Origin: Leishmania donovani
Taxonomy: Eukaryota; Euglenozoa; Kinetoplastea; Trypanosomatida; Trypanosomatidae
NCBI RefSeq assembly: GCF_000227135.1
Contig: NC_018254.1
Span: forward strand, 82,354-146,353
Direction of reading: 5' to 3'
DNA length: 64,000 nucleotides
Of this stretch, positions 41,821 through 51,731 are shown piece by piece. The position numbers and the translations under genes were made by a program. The first letter of the stretch is position 1, and each line of letters opens with the position of its first letter. The notes beneath the pieces are model-generated. The model had not been told where the DNA came from. It ran no database searches and was given only the letters and a program-made list of their open reading frames with translations.

Positions 41821-43491
41821 ATGTCCTTCTCCCCCCCCTGCACGCAGGTACCGCTTCTCCTCCCTGAGGAACTCCGTGACGAAGTGGTGAGTGGAGCGGC
41901 GGAGATCATCGTGGAGCGCGGCAGTCGCAACCGCTGCTTCTTGCACGTCTACAGTGAAGAGGAGCGACTTGCCAAGGTCGAGGACATCGCGGACCCGGAT
42001 GATGTGGTGCGGCACGCGCATGAAAAGCACCTGAGTGAGCTACGCTGGGCACGAGGCGTGCTGTGGGCCGACTCGCGCGTTCAGCGCTTTGTGCGGTACG
42101 CGGACCATATCTTATGGCCGGCGTACGAGTCTCTCAGTAAAGTCGTCAACGTGGTGCGCCAGCTGATTCTCTGCGAGGAAGGCGACAACGCAACGGCGCT
42201 GAAGAGAGCGCGCGACGTCGCCGTTGCGAACGGCATCCTTCGACGCGAGGCCACGCTCCCTGGTCTGCACCCCCTCAAAGAGACGAGGATGGAAGGCCAG
42301 GCGATCCTGTACGACGTGCAGCAAGTGCGGAAGCGCAGCCGTGACGCGTGGGCGGCGACGATGCCGTCGGTGCTCTTGCGCGTCGACGAGGAGCCCGTTG
42401 ACTCTGTCGCTTGGATTGCCGAGGTAAAGCAGGCATCGCACACCGTCTCGGACATCCTGCAGCTTCAGCTTGCCACCACGCCGCTGACGCGGCTCGTCGA
42501 GCTGCTGTCGCAGCCGCGGAGCTCTCCGGCTGCTGCCGATTCCGCCTCGACCGCATCTGCGGCAAGGCAGCAGTGGCGATGTCTGCTCGAGAAGCATCGA
42601 CAATGGGCCGAGTACCACTCGCTCTTCGCGGATGTAGAGGAGGCTTGTCGGGGGTGGGGGGCTTCGGAGGCGTGCGTGGCGCGCGACGTGCACGCGGCTT
42701 TGACAAGCGGTTCCAGCGTACAGCTACGCACGGGGGTTCACGCGAGCGTGCTACAGAGACTGGAACTGCATATCCTGCTCAGCCCTCGCTTTCGCAAGCT
42801 TGACAGTTTCGCGGCGGCGGAGCAGGCCGCCTTTTCAGCCCACTGCCCCGCCCGCTCTTGGCGTGAGTGTGTGGAGGAGGGTATGGTGCGCGTGGTGGTG
42901 CTGCCTCCCACCGGACTCACTCCAGCGAAGCTTGACACGCTCGTCCGACAGCATTTCCTGACCCCTGCGCTTTGCGATGTGCCCCTTGCAGAATGCTGCA
43001 CGGTGAGCGAGGCTCGCAGCATCACCGCTGACCTACAGGTGGTTCACGTGACGTCCACCTTCAACCCATTCGTGGTGGTGCACGGCAGCCGCGTATCAAG
43101 CGGTTTTGCCGGTGATGTGCCATATTTTCGTTCCCTGCAGCATGAGCGCGACCGTCTCGTCACGGATCGCACCGATGCGCAGCTCCGGCAAGGCCTCCAC
43201 GAGGCACCGTCGCGCGGCATCAGTGGCGCTGCCAACGACTTCGTGAGCCTTCCGTCGTCGTCGCAGCCGCCGCAGAGAGCACCGTTGAGGATAACTGGCG
43301 ATGCAGCAATAGCCGCCTTCCACCGAGCCCTCATCTCGGCGCTGGCCGTGAGCCCTCTCACGCGGGCGGAGATACAGCACCACCCGGCGATGCGAGAGTA
43401 CAGGGACGCGGCCAATTACGAGGCCGTTCTCAAGGTGGCACTCAAGGAGCATGCAGAGTTCAAGGGGCGAAAGTACCAGTTGCGCAACTGA
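41821..43491 (+). CDS. Hypothetical protein, unknown function
   Basis: 556 residues from the ATG at 41821. I do not recognise the family. The protein is soluble and mixed alpha/beta with no signal or membrane segment. A conserved-looking N-terminal part has RWARGVLWADSRVQRFVRYADHI, then LATTPLTRLVELL in the middle. The last 40 residues (EIQHHPAMREYRDAANYEAVLKVALKEH) could be a small winged-helix. It is well supported as coding by length, codon use and the upstream acceptor. A second polypyrimidine tract ending in GCAG lies directly after the ATG, at 41825-41847. If used, it would remove this start, and the next in-frame Met is residue 157. Confidence 0.75.
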   Translation: MSFSPPCTQVPLLLPEELRDEVVSGAAEIIVERGSRNRCFLHVYSEEERLAKVEDIADPDDVVRHAHEKHLSELRWARGVLWADSRVQRFVRYADHILWPAYESLSKVVNVVRQLILCEEGDNATALKRARDVAVANGILRREATLPGLHPLKETRMEGQAILYDVQQVRKRSRDAWAATMPSVLLRVDEEPVDSVAWIAEVKQASHTVSDILQLQLATTPLTRLVELLSQPRSSPAAADSASTASAARQQWRCLLEKHRQWAEYHSLFADVEEACRGWGASEACVARDVHAALTSGSSVQLRTGVHASVLQRLELHILLSPRFRKLDSFAAAEQAAFSAHCPARSWRECVEEGMVRVVVLPPTGLTPAKLDTLVRQHFLTPALCDVPLAECCTVSEARSITADLQVVHVTSTFNPFVVVHGSRVSSGFAGDVPYFRSLQHERDRLVTDRTDAQLRQGLHEAPSRGISGAANDFVSLPSSSQPPQRAPLRITGDAAIAAFHRALISALAVSPLTRAEIQHHPAMREYRDAANYEAVLKVALKEHAEFKGRKYQLRN

Positions 43492-43707
43492 GGTGATGCC
43501 GAAATCGCGGTGGACGGGCTAGTGCCCAGAGGTGGTGGTGACGCTGATGGGTGCTAGGAGGTGCCCAGCTCTGCCGCCGTGGCTGCTTTCCTTCCTGAGA
43601 CTTTCACGCCTGTGCAGGCATAGGCACGCAGGCCGGCACGCGTCGGAAGCATCGGGTAAAGGACACGCGTGCATCACAGAACACCGCGTACTCACAGAAT
43701 TGATTCC

Positions 43708-44438
43708 TTTCATGCTGTCCATTCTCTGTCACGGTGCATCGGAGCTTAGCTGCACTCCACGCTATGCCGGGCCCTGTCACGGGCACATCGCGTGGTGCCA
43801 AGCAGCCCTGCACACACACGCCCTACAGCAACGCGCCGGCTCAGCCATCCGAGCACGGCCCCCGCCTCATACTCCACACCACCGCCGCGCTCTGCAGGTC
43901 GCCGCACACCCGCACCCGTCACGCCGGCGCCCACCTGCTGTGCATCCCCGTAGGGGTGGCACACAGGCCCCCCCCTCCCCCCGCACCAGCAACGGCAGTC
44001 GGGGCCGGGTGCAATGCGTTCCAGCCACGCCGACACCCTGCCTACCACATGGACGGCACAAGCGTGTTCGCTGTCGCGGGCCACCCCGACGCAACGCCAC
44101 CCAGGGCCCCACCGCCGACACATCAGTGTGGCCATGCATCGCACAGACCCCCCCCCCCCCGCCGCCCCCCNNNNNNNNNNNNNNNNNNNNNNNNNNNNNN
44201 NNNNNNNNNNNNNNNNNNNNNNNNNNNNNNNNNNNNNNNNNNNNNNNNNNNNNNNNNNNNNNNNNNNNNAGGCACTCTCGGCCCTTGTCACCACGAGAAG
44301 TGGGGCTCCGGCGCTGGCAGGGGATAGGAGGGGGCGGGGGAGAGGGAGCCGCCTGGGCATACACCGCATACGGTGTGGGGTGTGCTGGGCGCTGAGGTAC
44401 CACGCAGAGTGAGGGGTGTCCCTCTGGTCAGCAGGGCA
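43708..44438 (-). mobile_element. SIDER-like retroposon, copy 3 (antisense)
   Basis: Reverse complement of the same element. Read on the - strand it begins TGCCCTGCTGACCAGAGGGA at 44438, the same 5' end as copy 5. It runs through the hairpin and the GGTGACAAGGGC block and ends in GATGCACCGTGACAGAGAAT with GGACAGCATGAAA at about 43708. A 99-N gap abuts the C-run that is the G-run complement. It is the only copy opposite to transcription. Confidence 0.8.
44171..44269. other. Assembly gap (99 N)
   Basis: Run of N in repeat copy 3, directly next to its C-rich tract. Confidence 0.95.
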
Positions 44439-45272
44439 TTCGCAAAGGGCAGTAAGAAAGCAAACCGATGGAAAAAGACTATCCTTTGGTGCACGAACGT
44501 ACGTTGCTGGGTTCCGTCTTCGCGAAGGTGTTCGAGGCTTACATAATGGAAAGTATGACTCCTTCTCGGCCACCTTCTTCCACAAACCCGTAGGCGGAGC
44601 GGATGCAGGGAACGCTCCCGTGTGTGTAGCCGTTCTTTTCTCTTGCGCGGGTCTGCGACCCACCTTGGGGCGATGCCGAGCCGCACGCACCTGCCATGCA
44701 ATTTCCACAATCATGCTCACCGTTCTCCGTTTTGCCGACTCCACTGATCCACCGCTCATGCCGCACTCGCTCTCACTGTCTGTCGCATTCCCGCCTGCCC
44801 ATCTTTTGCTCGTTTCGGGGCGTGTGTGTGTTTGTTTGTTTGTGTGCGGCACGTCCATCCTGCTCCGTGAGCACCTTTCAGTCCTCCACTGCGGTGGCCT
44901 CCGCACTCGCTGCTCACCGTTGTCGCATCCTAACTCGTTCTTCTCTCTTACAGTGAAGACTTGTAGTGGGTACAAGGCACCGTAGCTTGCTACTGCGCAA
45001 GCTCGTGCGCCGTACGTGTGCGTGTCGGGCTACCCTGTTTGCGTGCGCTGATAGAGAGAGCGTCACCCAGGTGGAGTGTGAACCTTTCGCCTTTCCTTTT
45101 TTTGTTTGTGTGTGTTTTGTCGCTGTGACTCGGGCGTCGTTCTCTTATCGCGGGGAAGGGGCCGACACACGCGCGCAGCGCCCACGCGTGTCCTCCGCAC
45201 GAGCCGCACGCCCCGTCTTTTCTTTCGCTCTTTGACGGCATCACCTGCTATTTCTCGTTCGCCGTCGGCGGG

Positions 45273-46265
45273 ATGGGCAAAGGCGCGCGATCGAAGCGCA
45301 GCACGCGCCCGTACGCGAAGAGGCAGCACGTGCTGGAGAGCAAGGCGCAGGAGGTGGACCCGGCGTTGCTGGAGCGTTACCGCAACACACAGCAACCGAT
45401 TCGTAAGTCGCAGCTCTTCACTGAGATCTTGAAGCAAAAGAAGGACACGAAGCGAGCGCGTCGCGAGTCTCGCGAAAACGAACGCCGCCACCTCAAAGAT
45501 AAGGCACCTGTCAAGGCGACCCCCAAAACGAAGGAGCGCAAGCGCAGAGCCGATGTCACCATCATTGAGAACAAGGAAGACGCTGAGATCATCAATGACG
45601 AGGCCGACGACGAGTTTGCTGCATTCTTTCGCGACCGCAAGAACCCCAAGACGCTCATCACCACTGGCGAGCACCCGTGCTTCCGCACCAAGCAGCTCGT
45701 AAAGGAGCTCCTGTGGCTGGTGCCCAACAGCATCTACCGCCCGCGCAAGTCGTACACACTGAAGGAGATTACTCTGTTCTGCTGCAATCGCGAGTTCACA
45801 GACCTCCTTGTCGTGACGGATCGCATTAAGGAGCCGTACAACTTGATCGTCTCGCACCTCCCCGAGGGGCCGACGGCCACCTTTCGCGTTTCCAACTTTT
45901 TAAGCTACACCCAGCTGGAGGACCCTGCGCCGCGGACGGAGCACTACCCGGAGCTCATCTTCAAGAACTTTGACACGCGACTCGGACGCCGCATCTCCCG
46001 CATGCTGGAGTGCCTCTTTCCCGCCACTCGAGACTACGCTGGCCGCGCCGTCGCGACGTTTCACAATCAGCGCGACTACATATTTCTCCGCACTCACCGC
46101 TACATCTTCGACGGCCTTGAGGCGGTGCGTCTGCAGGAGATGGGCCCGCGCTTCACGCTGCGCCTCCTATCGCTGCAGTCGGGCACGTTCGACCGGCAGT
46201 TTGGCGAGTACGAGTGGTACCGCAAGAAGGAGCACGACGCCGACACCCTCGAGTGGTACATGTAG
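45273..46265 (+). CDS. RPF1: Ribosome production factor 1 (BRIX-domain protein)
   Basis: 330 residues from the ATG at 45273. The first 100 residues are very basic (KGARSKRSTRPYAKR, KKDTKRARRESRENERR), fitting nucleolar location and rRNA contact. Residues about 125-320 form a BRIX domain: PKTLITTGEHPC, VSHLPEGPTATFRVSNF, FHNQRDYIFLRTHRYIF and MGPRFTLRLLSLQSG. The end GEYEWYRKKEHDADTLEWYM resembles the RPF1 subgroup rather than BRX1, IMP4, SSF1 or RPF2. RPF1 is needed for 27S pre-rRNA processing in the early large subunit. Length and layout are typical. Confidence 0.9.
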   Translation: MGKGARSKRSTRPYAKRQHVLESKAQEVDPALLERYRNTQQPIRKSQLFTEILKQKKDTKRARRESRENERRHLKDKAPVKATPKTKERKRRADVTIIENKEDAEIINDEADDEFAAFFRDRKNPKTLITTGEHPCFRTKQLVKELLWLVPNSIYRPRKSYTLKEITLFCCNREFTDLLVVTDRIKEPYNLIVSHLPEGPTATFRVSNFLSYTQLEDPAPRTEHYPELIFKNFDTRLGRRISRMLECLFPATRDYAGRAVATFHNQRDYIFLRTHRYIFDGLEAVRLQEMGPRFTLRLLSLQSGTFDRQFGEYEWYRKKEHDADTLEWYM

Positions 46266-47393
46266 GCGCGCAGGAACACACACACCCATGGACGTAGTCT
46301 GAGAGACGCACGCACTGCAGCTCGCGCTCACTCCGTCGACGAGGAAGCAGCAGGAGCGTGTGTGCGTGCGTGTAAAGGGGCGTCATATTAAACACGATTA
46401 ACGCGGGAGTGGAGTGGAGGGGGGAGGCACTGCCGTGCTCCTTACACCCACTCCCTCCAACCCCCCTCTTACACGTCAAGCAAACAACCATAACGTAAAC
46501 GAAATACACGCGAAGGAGGAAGCCGGGAAGATGGCGCCGGCGCCGGCGCCGTGCGGCGTGTGCGGGTGCTGCGGCAGCAGCAGGGAGACGAGGATGACCT
46601 GTACCCTCCCCTCGCCTCCGTACAAACAGGCGAGAGAAGAGCGCAAGAAAACGAAAGCATGCCGCTCTTATTGTGCACGAGCGAAGGGCGGACGTGAACG
46701 ACAGACGGAGTGCGGAAGAACGAAAGGACGGTCCGGCGTCATACCTGGTCGGCACATCCGCGCCTTGTGTGCACCAATACGGTCGAACCGCGCTACGCGC
46801 GTCTTTACAATTCGGTTTTCGACCTACAGGGGACCCCCCTCTCCCTGGCTGATGACATTCCATGATGTCATTACGATGATGGCGCTTTTTTTTTTTCGAC
46901 GCGCTGCGCCTCGCCCATTCCCTACGCTCTCGCTGCGGGTCACCTCATCGCATCAATCTGTCTTTCCGTCCCTTCTTCTGCTCTTCCCGTATTCTCAAGC
47001 ATGTTCCTGACTCGAAAGCGCGCTTGCGAAACACCAAAGGACCATTGTAGCGGCTTTCGTGGTCGACCACAGCTGCGGGCGACGTCGAGCCCATCGAGGG
47101 CTCTACCTTTTTCCTCTGCTCCGTGAGTCGTTCACTGACTCGCCCCCCTTCCCTCTTCCCCCCCCCCCCCCAAACACAAACAAAAAAACACAACACNNNN
47201 NNNNNNNNNNNNNNNNNNNNNNNNNNNNNNNNNNNNNNNNNNNNNNNNNNNNNNNNNNNNNNNNNNNNNNNNNNNNNNNNNNNNNNNNNNNNNNNTCCCC
47301 CCCCCCCCCACACACACACACAACAACCTTGCACCCACAGGCGCAAGCTCAAGTGCACACAAACGCTCGCAGGCACGCCTTCATGCCGCGGTG
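46266..47393. other. Intergenic region, no gene seen
   Basis: A T-run at 46888-46896 and a long pyrimidine tract running into a C-run (47143-47171) directly before a gap. The latter is probably the vasohibin trans-splicing tract, cut by the gap. A short CA tract follows at 47310-47322. Confidence 0.55.
47197..47295. other. Assembly gap (99 N)
   Basis: Run of N flanked by C-runs on both sides, in the 5' flank of the vasohibin gene. Homopolymer failure is the likely cause. Confidence 0.95.
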
Positions 47394-49256
47394 ATGTCGG
47401 ATAAAGTGCTGGCCATTGTGGAGCAGCTGAGTCAGCAGAACCCTTTTCATGATCAGGAAGACTTACCAGACCCTCCGCGGCCAAGCGAGACGGCTATTCC
47501 TCGCGATCGCCCTTCCGCGGAGCAGGTCCCATTCATTCAGAAGCAGATTAGCATCCTCAGCTACAACCACCTGCCCCGCACCTTCTTCTCCTTAGAAAAA
47601 CACCGCTCGCTTCAGAGCATCCTGTTTACGGCGAAGGAGGTGCTGTGCGAGGCACTGCCCATCCGCTGCCTTGAGGCAACCTTTGTGGCACTGCACTACA
47701 CCCAGACGCTGCGCGACATCGACCGCATTCCACTCTCCTTCAAGTCGGAGGCGAACGGCCACTTCTACCGCCACATCGTCCTCGTCCTCCGCACCCGCTC
47801 CACTCCAGCTCTCTACGGTGCCCTCGGGCTCAGCCGCAAGCCCACGCTCATGTACAAGCCACTAGCGTATCACTCCCTCTTTGATGTAGTGATGGACTAC
47901 AAGCACGAGTACGAGGCCCTCGGGCACGAGCTGCTTGACATAAAGCTGGGTATCGCCATCACACACGATGAGCACAGCCGCTGGGACCCGTGCTGGCGTT
48001 TCATTGCTCTCAAACTTGACCACTACCGCGACGGCGCCAAGGAAAGGTCACTGAAGCGCTCGCCGAAGGAGCACCACAAACCGACTTCGCTAGGCACGCT
48101 GCAAACGCACGCACGCAAGCCCAGCAGCCGCGTGGCCAACGACTCATTCTCTTCCTCAAACGGCGGTCAGACCGCGCTGCCACCGCTCAGCCCAGGCCCG
48201 CCTCGCGTAGAGACCTCCGCGCACTGCATCAATGGGGACGTGTTGCTAGAGCGCTCGGCGAAAGCTGTTGGCGCCTCGCGCAGCGAGACGGTGGCGCCTG
48301 AATATTCAGAGCGATTCCCTCCTCTGAGCACATGCGACTCCACCTTGTCGCCGCCAAACTCAGTTTCTAATGCGTCGCCTTCGCTTCCGCATCCGCCGAG
48401 CACGACAGACGCGGCTGTCGAGACGTACGCGCCACTGGCGCAGCTGCTGAGTAACTACATGCGACTCCTTCCCACCATCAGCGAGCAGTACTACAAGGGC
48501 ATCGCAACTGTGGACAACAACAACAGAGCGCTTAAGCTGTGCTTCATGGACCTCGATACCGCGGAAAGGGACTCCGGTGCGGAGAACCAGCGCCGACTGC
48601 AGCTCATCGGCGAGATGCAGTCCCCGCTGAGCGCGGAGGCAAAGCGGGTGGCGGCCAACCGAAAGTTGAAGCCACCCAAGAGGGATAGGGGCATCGCGAA
48701 GAACGCGAGTGGCAGTGGCAGTGGCGGCGCAAGGCATCGACAGATCAACAGCGGCGCTGCCGGCCGCGGAAAAACGAACAAGCGCACCTCTCTGGCTTTG
48801 CCGCCCTCGGTTGCTGCGGCGGACGGCAAGGGGGCTGTCCCGTCAGCGGTGGTGCAGCCCCACCGCTCCCCTCAGATGCAGCCTTCTTTGGTGGCGCCGG
48901 ACCTTTCTTACCAGTCCGCGTCCCTCTCTGCTGCTTTGATGGGCAACAGTCACACCTCTCGCCCGTGCATGCCTTTTGAGCGGATCGTGGTAGACGCGCA
49001 GAATACCGGCAGCTCAGCGTCGCCGCTGTGCAGCGGGGATGGCGGGACGGAAGGGTGCTTGAGCCCGTGCGATGCCAGTCCTGACAGCTGCTCTGAGGAC
49101 GCCTTTGCGGCGCCGCCCCTCACGCCGCGCAACTACGATGCGCGGAAGCCGCTTTCCCACTATGAGCCGTCCCTACGCTCCACATCATCGGCAAGCGACC
49201 TCTTTTCCACGCCCTTCTCGCTAAAAGCTACCGCCATGTGCTCACCACGCCGGTAG
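47394..49256 (+). CDS. VASH: Vasohibin, tubulin tyrosine carboxypeptidase
   Basis: 620 residues from the ATG at 47394. It removes the C-terminal Tyr from alpha-tubulin. The transglutaminase-like core (about 60-215) carries the full catalytic triad in the right contexts: Cys92 (IRCLEATF), His127 (FYRHIVLVL) and Ser147 (GALGLSRKPTLMYKP). The SHD-type block ITHDEHSRWDPCWR follows. Animal vasohibins are near 350 residues. This one has about 400 extra residues, mostly Ser/Pro-rich and disordered, but with one helical block at about 344-430 (NYMRLLPTISEQYYKGIATV, then AENQRRLQLIGEM). No second gene resembling the small cofactor SVBP is visible nearby. It acts on the subpellicular and axonemal microtubules of these cells. 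Confidence 0.92.
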   Translation: MSDKVLAIVEQLSQQNPFHDQEDLPDPPRPSETAIPRDRPSAEQVPFIQKQISILSYNHLPRTFFSLEKHRSLQSILFTAKEVLCEALPIRCLEATFVALHYTQTLRDIDRIPLSFKSEANGHFYRHIVLVLRTRSTPALYGALGLSRKPTLMYKPLAYHSLFDVVMDYKHEYEALGHELLDIKLGIAITHDEHSRWDPCWRFIALKLDHYRDGAKERSLKRSPKEHHKPTSLGTLQTHARKPSSRVANDSFSSSNGGQTALPPLSPGPPRVETSAHCINGDVLLERSAKAVGASRSETVAPEYSERFPPLSTCDSTLSPPNSVSNASPSLPHPPSTTDAAVETYAPLAQLLSNYMRLLPTISEQYYKGIATVDNNNRALKLCFMDLDTAERDSGAENQRRLQLIGEMQSPLSAEAKRVAANRKLKPPKRDRGIAKNASGSGSGGARHRQINSGAAGRGKTNKRTSLALPPSVAAADGKGAVPSAVVQPHRSPQMQPSLVAPDLSYQSASLSAALMGNSHTSRPCMPFERIVVDAQNTGSSASPLCSGDGGTEGCLSPCDASPDSCSEDAFAAPPLTPRNYDARKPLSHYEPSLRSTSSASDLFSTPFSLKATAMCSPRR

Positions 49257-50710
49257 CCGCAGCGCCGCGTTCCGTTGTTCTCTCTTTTGGCTTTATTGCT
49301 GTGAAAGGCAGGTTGGCGCCTGCGCCGTGACGGGGTGAGGGCGACGGCGGTGACATCCTCAGCGGCTCTCTTCCTCACACTGGATTGGGCGCTCATGTCG
49401 TGCGCCTCCTGTCTTGCCTGGATCTCCCCCTGCCACCACCCCTTCCCCCCGCCCTGACGTGCGCTTTCTCCCGCTTTTCCGTCCTCGTGTACGTGTCTGT
49501 GTGCATGGACGGCGGGCAATGACGGGGCAGGGCAGACGTGCACTCCCGTGGCGAAGGCGGGGAAGGGAGGAAGTGAAGGCGGAGTCGAACACCGAAACGC
49601 GATGTTGACAACATTTCGGCTGTTCGCCAAGTAGCTCGCCATACTAGCCGACCCGGCGCGCACCGTGCGTGTGTAACTCTGCGCGCGTTGCATTCGCGCG
49701 TGCGCGGCCCTTTTCGTGCGACGGCTCGAGTACTCGCTGCCCCTACCACGATACGGCGGCGCGTACACGTGGCATACTGCCACGCGGAGCCACGCAAGGC
49801 ACATTGGGAGGGCACGGCACCGGGAAAACAAAAGCGCGCCGTCTCTCTCTAAAGCCACACGTGCGTTCCTCAAATTTGACACCCCGCTATTGCACAGCTA
49901 GCCACCCCCTTCTGTTTTCGCTCCCCTAACTCTTCGTCACGCACCGTCTCTGCCTCCCTTCCTCTTCTCATTCGAAGCCGGCTGGAGCATGCGTGATTTC
50001 ACGCCGCGACTTCTGCCTTCTTTCTATAAACCCAAACACATGCGAAGCCCCGCTCTATACTTCCACGCGTGAACATTCGCCGTTTGTCACCTCCACTTCC
50101 ATCCACTCGCGTCCCTCCCGTGTCGCGGACGCACACCGCAACGCCCATCGGCCTCCCTTCCTCCCTCACCTGCTTTGGTGTGCGTGATGTACACACATAC
50201 CATACACTGAGCGAATAGGCTGTCTTTCCACCGCCGTGATTGGAGCGTCACGTGAGTTTCACTCTGACACTCACCGCTTCTCGGACTCGAAACCGAGCGA
50301 GGAAAACGAAGAAAAAACAGGTGGAGGCACCACGCGTTCCGATCGAGTGTCTCCGTAATGCATCAACTTCGAGACACCCGGCTCACACGCAAGCTAAAAA
50401 CTACCACCCACGACTCGACAGCGAAAGCCCTCCATCTTTTGCTTGTTTCTTCCTCATCTTTGGCCGCACGCACCGCGCGCTGCGCGGTCGCTCAACGGCA
50501 TCGAACATCACACCCAGTGCACCGCCGTACTCCGAGTTGTCGAAATGGCTTCACCACGGCATTCTGGACAAGAAACCGCCGCACACACACACTTGCCTGC
50601 TTTTCCTCTTCGAGATGTTCTCTGCCTGTGTGCGCCTGCTCGCTTCCTTTCGTTCTCCTGCTGTCGATCTTTCGGTTGTGTCGTTTTCGCACCGTTCATT
50701 TCGTGATGAA

Positions 50711-51349
50711 GAGAGGGGCACCCCTCACTCTGCGTAGTATCTCAGCGCCCAGCACACCCCACACCGTATGCGGTGTATGCCCAGGCAGCCCCCTCTCCCC
50801 CGCCCCCTCCTATCCCCTGCCAGCGCCGGAGCCCCACTTCTCGTGGTGACAAGGGTCGAGAGTGCCTACGACGTGGCAGGNNNNNNNNNNNNNNNNNNNN
50901 NNNNNNNNNNNNNNNNNNNNNNNNNNNNNNNNNNNNNNNNNNNNNNNNNNNNNNNNNNNNNNNNNNNNNNNNNNNNNNNNNNNNNNNNNNNNNNNNNNNN
51001 NNNNNNNNNNNNNNNNNNNNNNNGGCCCCGACTGCCGTTGCTGGTGCGGGGGGAGGAGGGGGCCTGTGTGCCACCCCTACGGGGATGCACAGCAGGTGGG
51101 CGCCGGCGTGACGGGTGCGGGTGTGCGGCGACCTGCAGAGCGCGGCGGTGGTGTGGAGTATGAGGCAGGGGCCGTGCTCGGATGGCTGAGCCGGCGCGTT
51201 GCTGTAGGGCGTGTGTGTGCAGGGCTGCTTGGCACCACGCGATGTGCCCGTGACAGGGCCCGGCATAGCGTGGAGTGCAGCTAAGCTCCGATGCACCGTG
51301 ACAGAGAATGGACAGCATGAAAACAAAAAAAAAACATAAAAGAGAAAAC
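50711..51349 (+). mobile_element. SIDER-like retroposon, copy 4 (best A-tail)
   Basis: Starts near GAGAGGGGCACCCCTCACTC, carries the hairpin and the GGTGACAAGGGTCGAGAGTG block, and after the gap the shared 3' block. It ends at GGACAGCATGAAAAC followed by a run of A and A-rich sequence to about 51349. The 143-N gap here swallows the G-run as well. Sense orientation. It lies between the vasohibin and transporter genes. Confidence 0.8.
50881..51023. other. Assembly gap (143 N)
   Basis: Run of N in repeat copy 4, longer than the others and covering the G-run. Confidence 0.95.
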
Positions 51350-51589
51350 AGGCGCGCAGGCGCGAGCGTGCGTTTTGTATGTATCGGTTTGAATTGTTTT
51401 GCACGCGCCTCGTCAGATGCTGTGCTGACCGCCATCGACACTGGTCGTCCTGACCACATCTTCTCTCCCCTGCCACTGCTACAGGCGATTTATCCGTGCC
51501 ATCCCTCTTTTCCTCGCGTGCTGTTTGGTTGTTGTGTCTTCCGTGGTCCTCTCTCTCGTGTGCTTCCTAGAAGGCGTAGTACACGTATC

Positions 51590-51633
51590 TACGGCTTCCT
51601 TTCTTTCTTTTCTCTTTCGACCGAGTGTTCCAG
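51590..51633 (+). promoter_or_regulatory. Candidate spliced-leader acceptor for the ABC transporter
   Basis: Pyrimidine-rich tract followed by AG at 51624-51625 and 51632-51633. The first ATG after it is 51732, which fixes the start. Confidence 0.5.
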
Positions 51634-51731
51634 TGGGGTTCGAGCGGCGTGCTGGGACGCACAAGCTTCGTTGCACTTCTCCTTGCATTGTACGCATACA
51701 CGCAAGTGGCGCAGCGCCTGTGGAATTTTCA

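Larger units (their letters stand above)
43492..45272. other. Intergenic region with antisense SIDER-like copy 3
   Basis: Holds repeat copy 3 on the - strand (about 43708-44438) and roughly 830 bases before RPF1 with a TTTG repeat at 44828-44842 and T-rich tracts at 45088-45118. No other gene seen. Confidence 0.6.
49257..51731. other. Intergenic region with SIDER-like copy 4
   Basis: The 3' flank of vasohibin, repeat copy 4 (about 50711-51349) and the 5' flank of the transporter. No other gene seen. Confidence 0.6.

Noticed and set aside
41449..41847. A possible cis-spliced intron between a small ATG frame at 41449 and the AG at 41847
   Set aside because: Only two cis-introns are well known in trypanosomatids. 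The candidate donor (GTTACACG) is not like them, and a simpler acceptor at 41606 explains the start.
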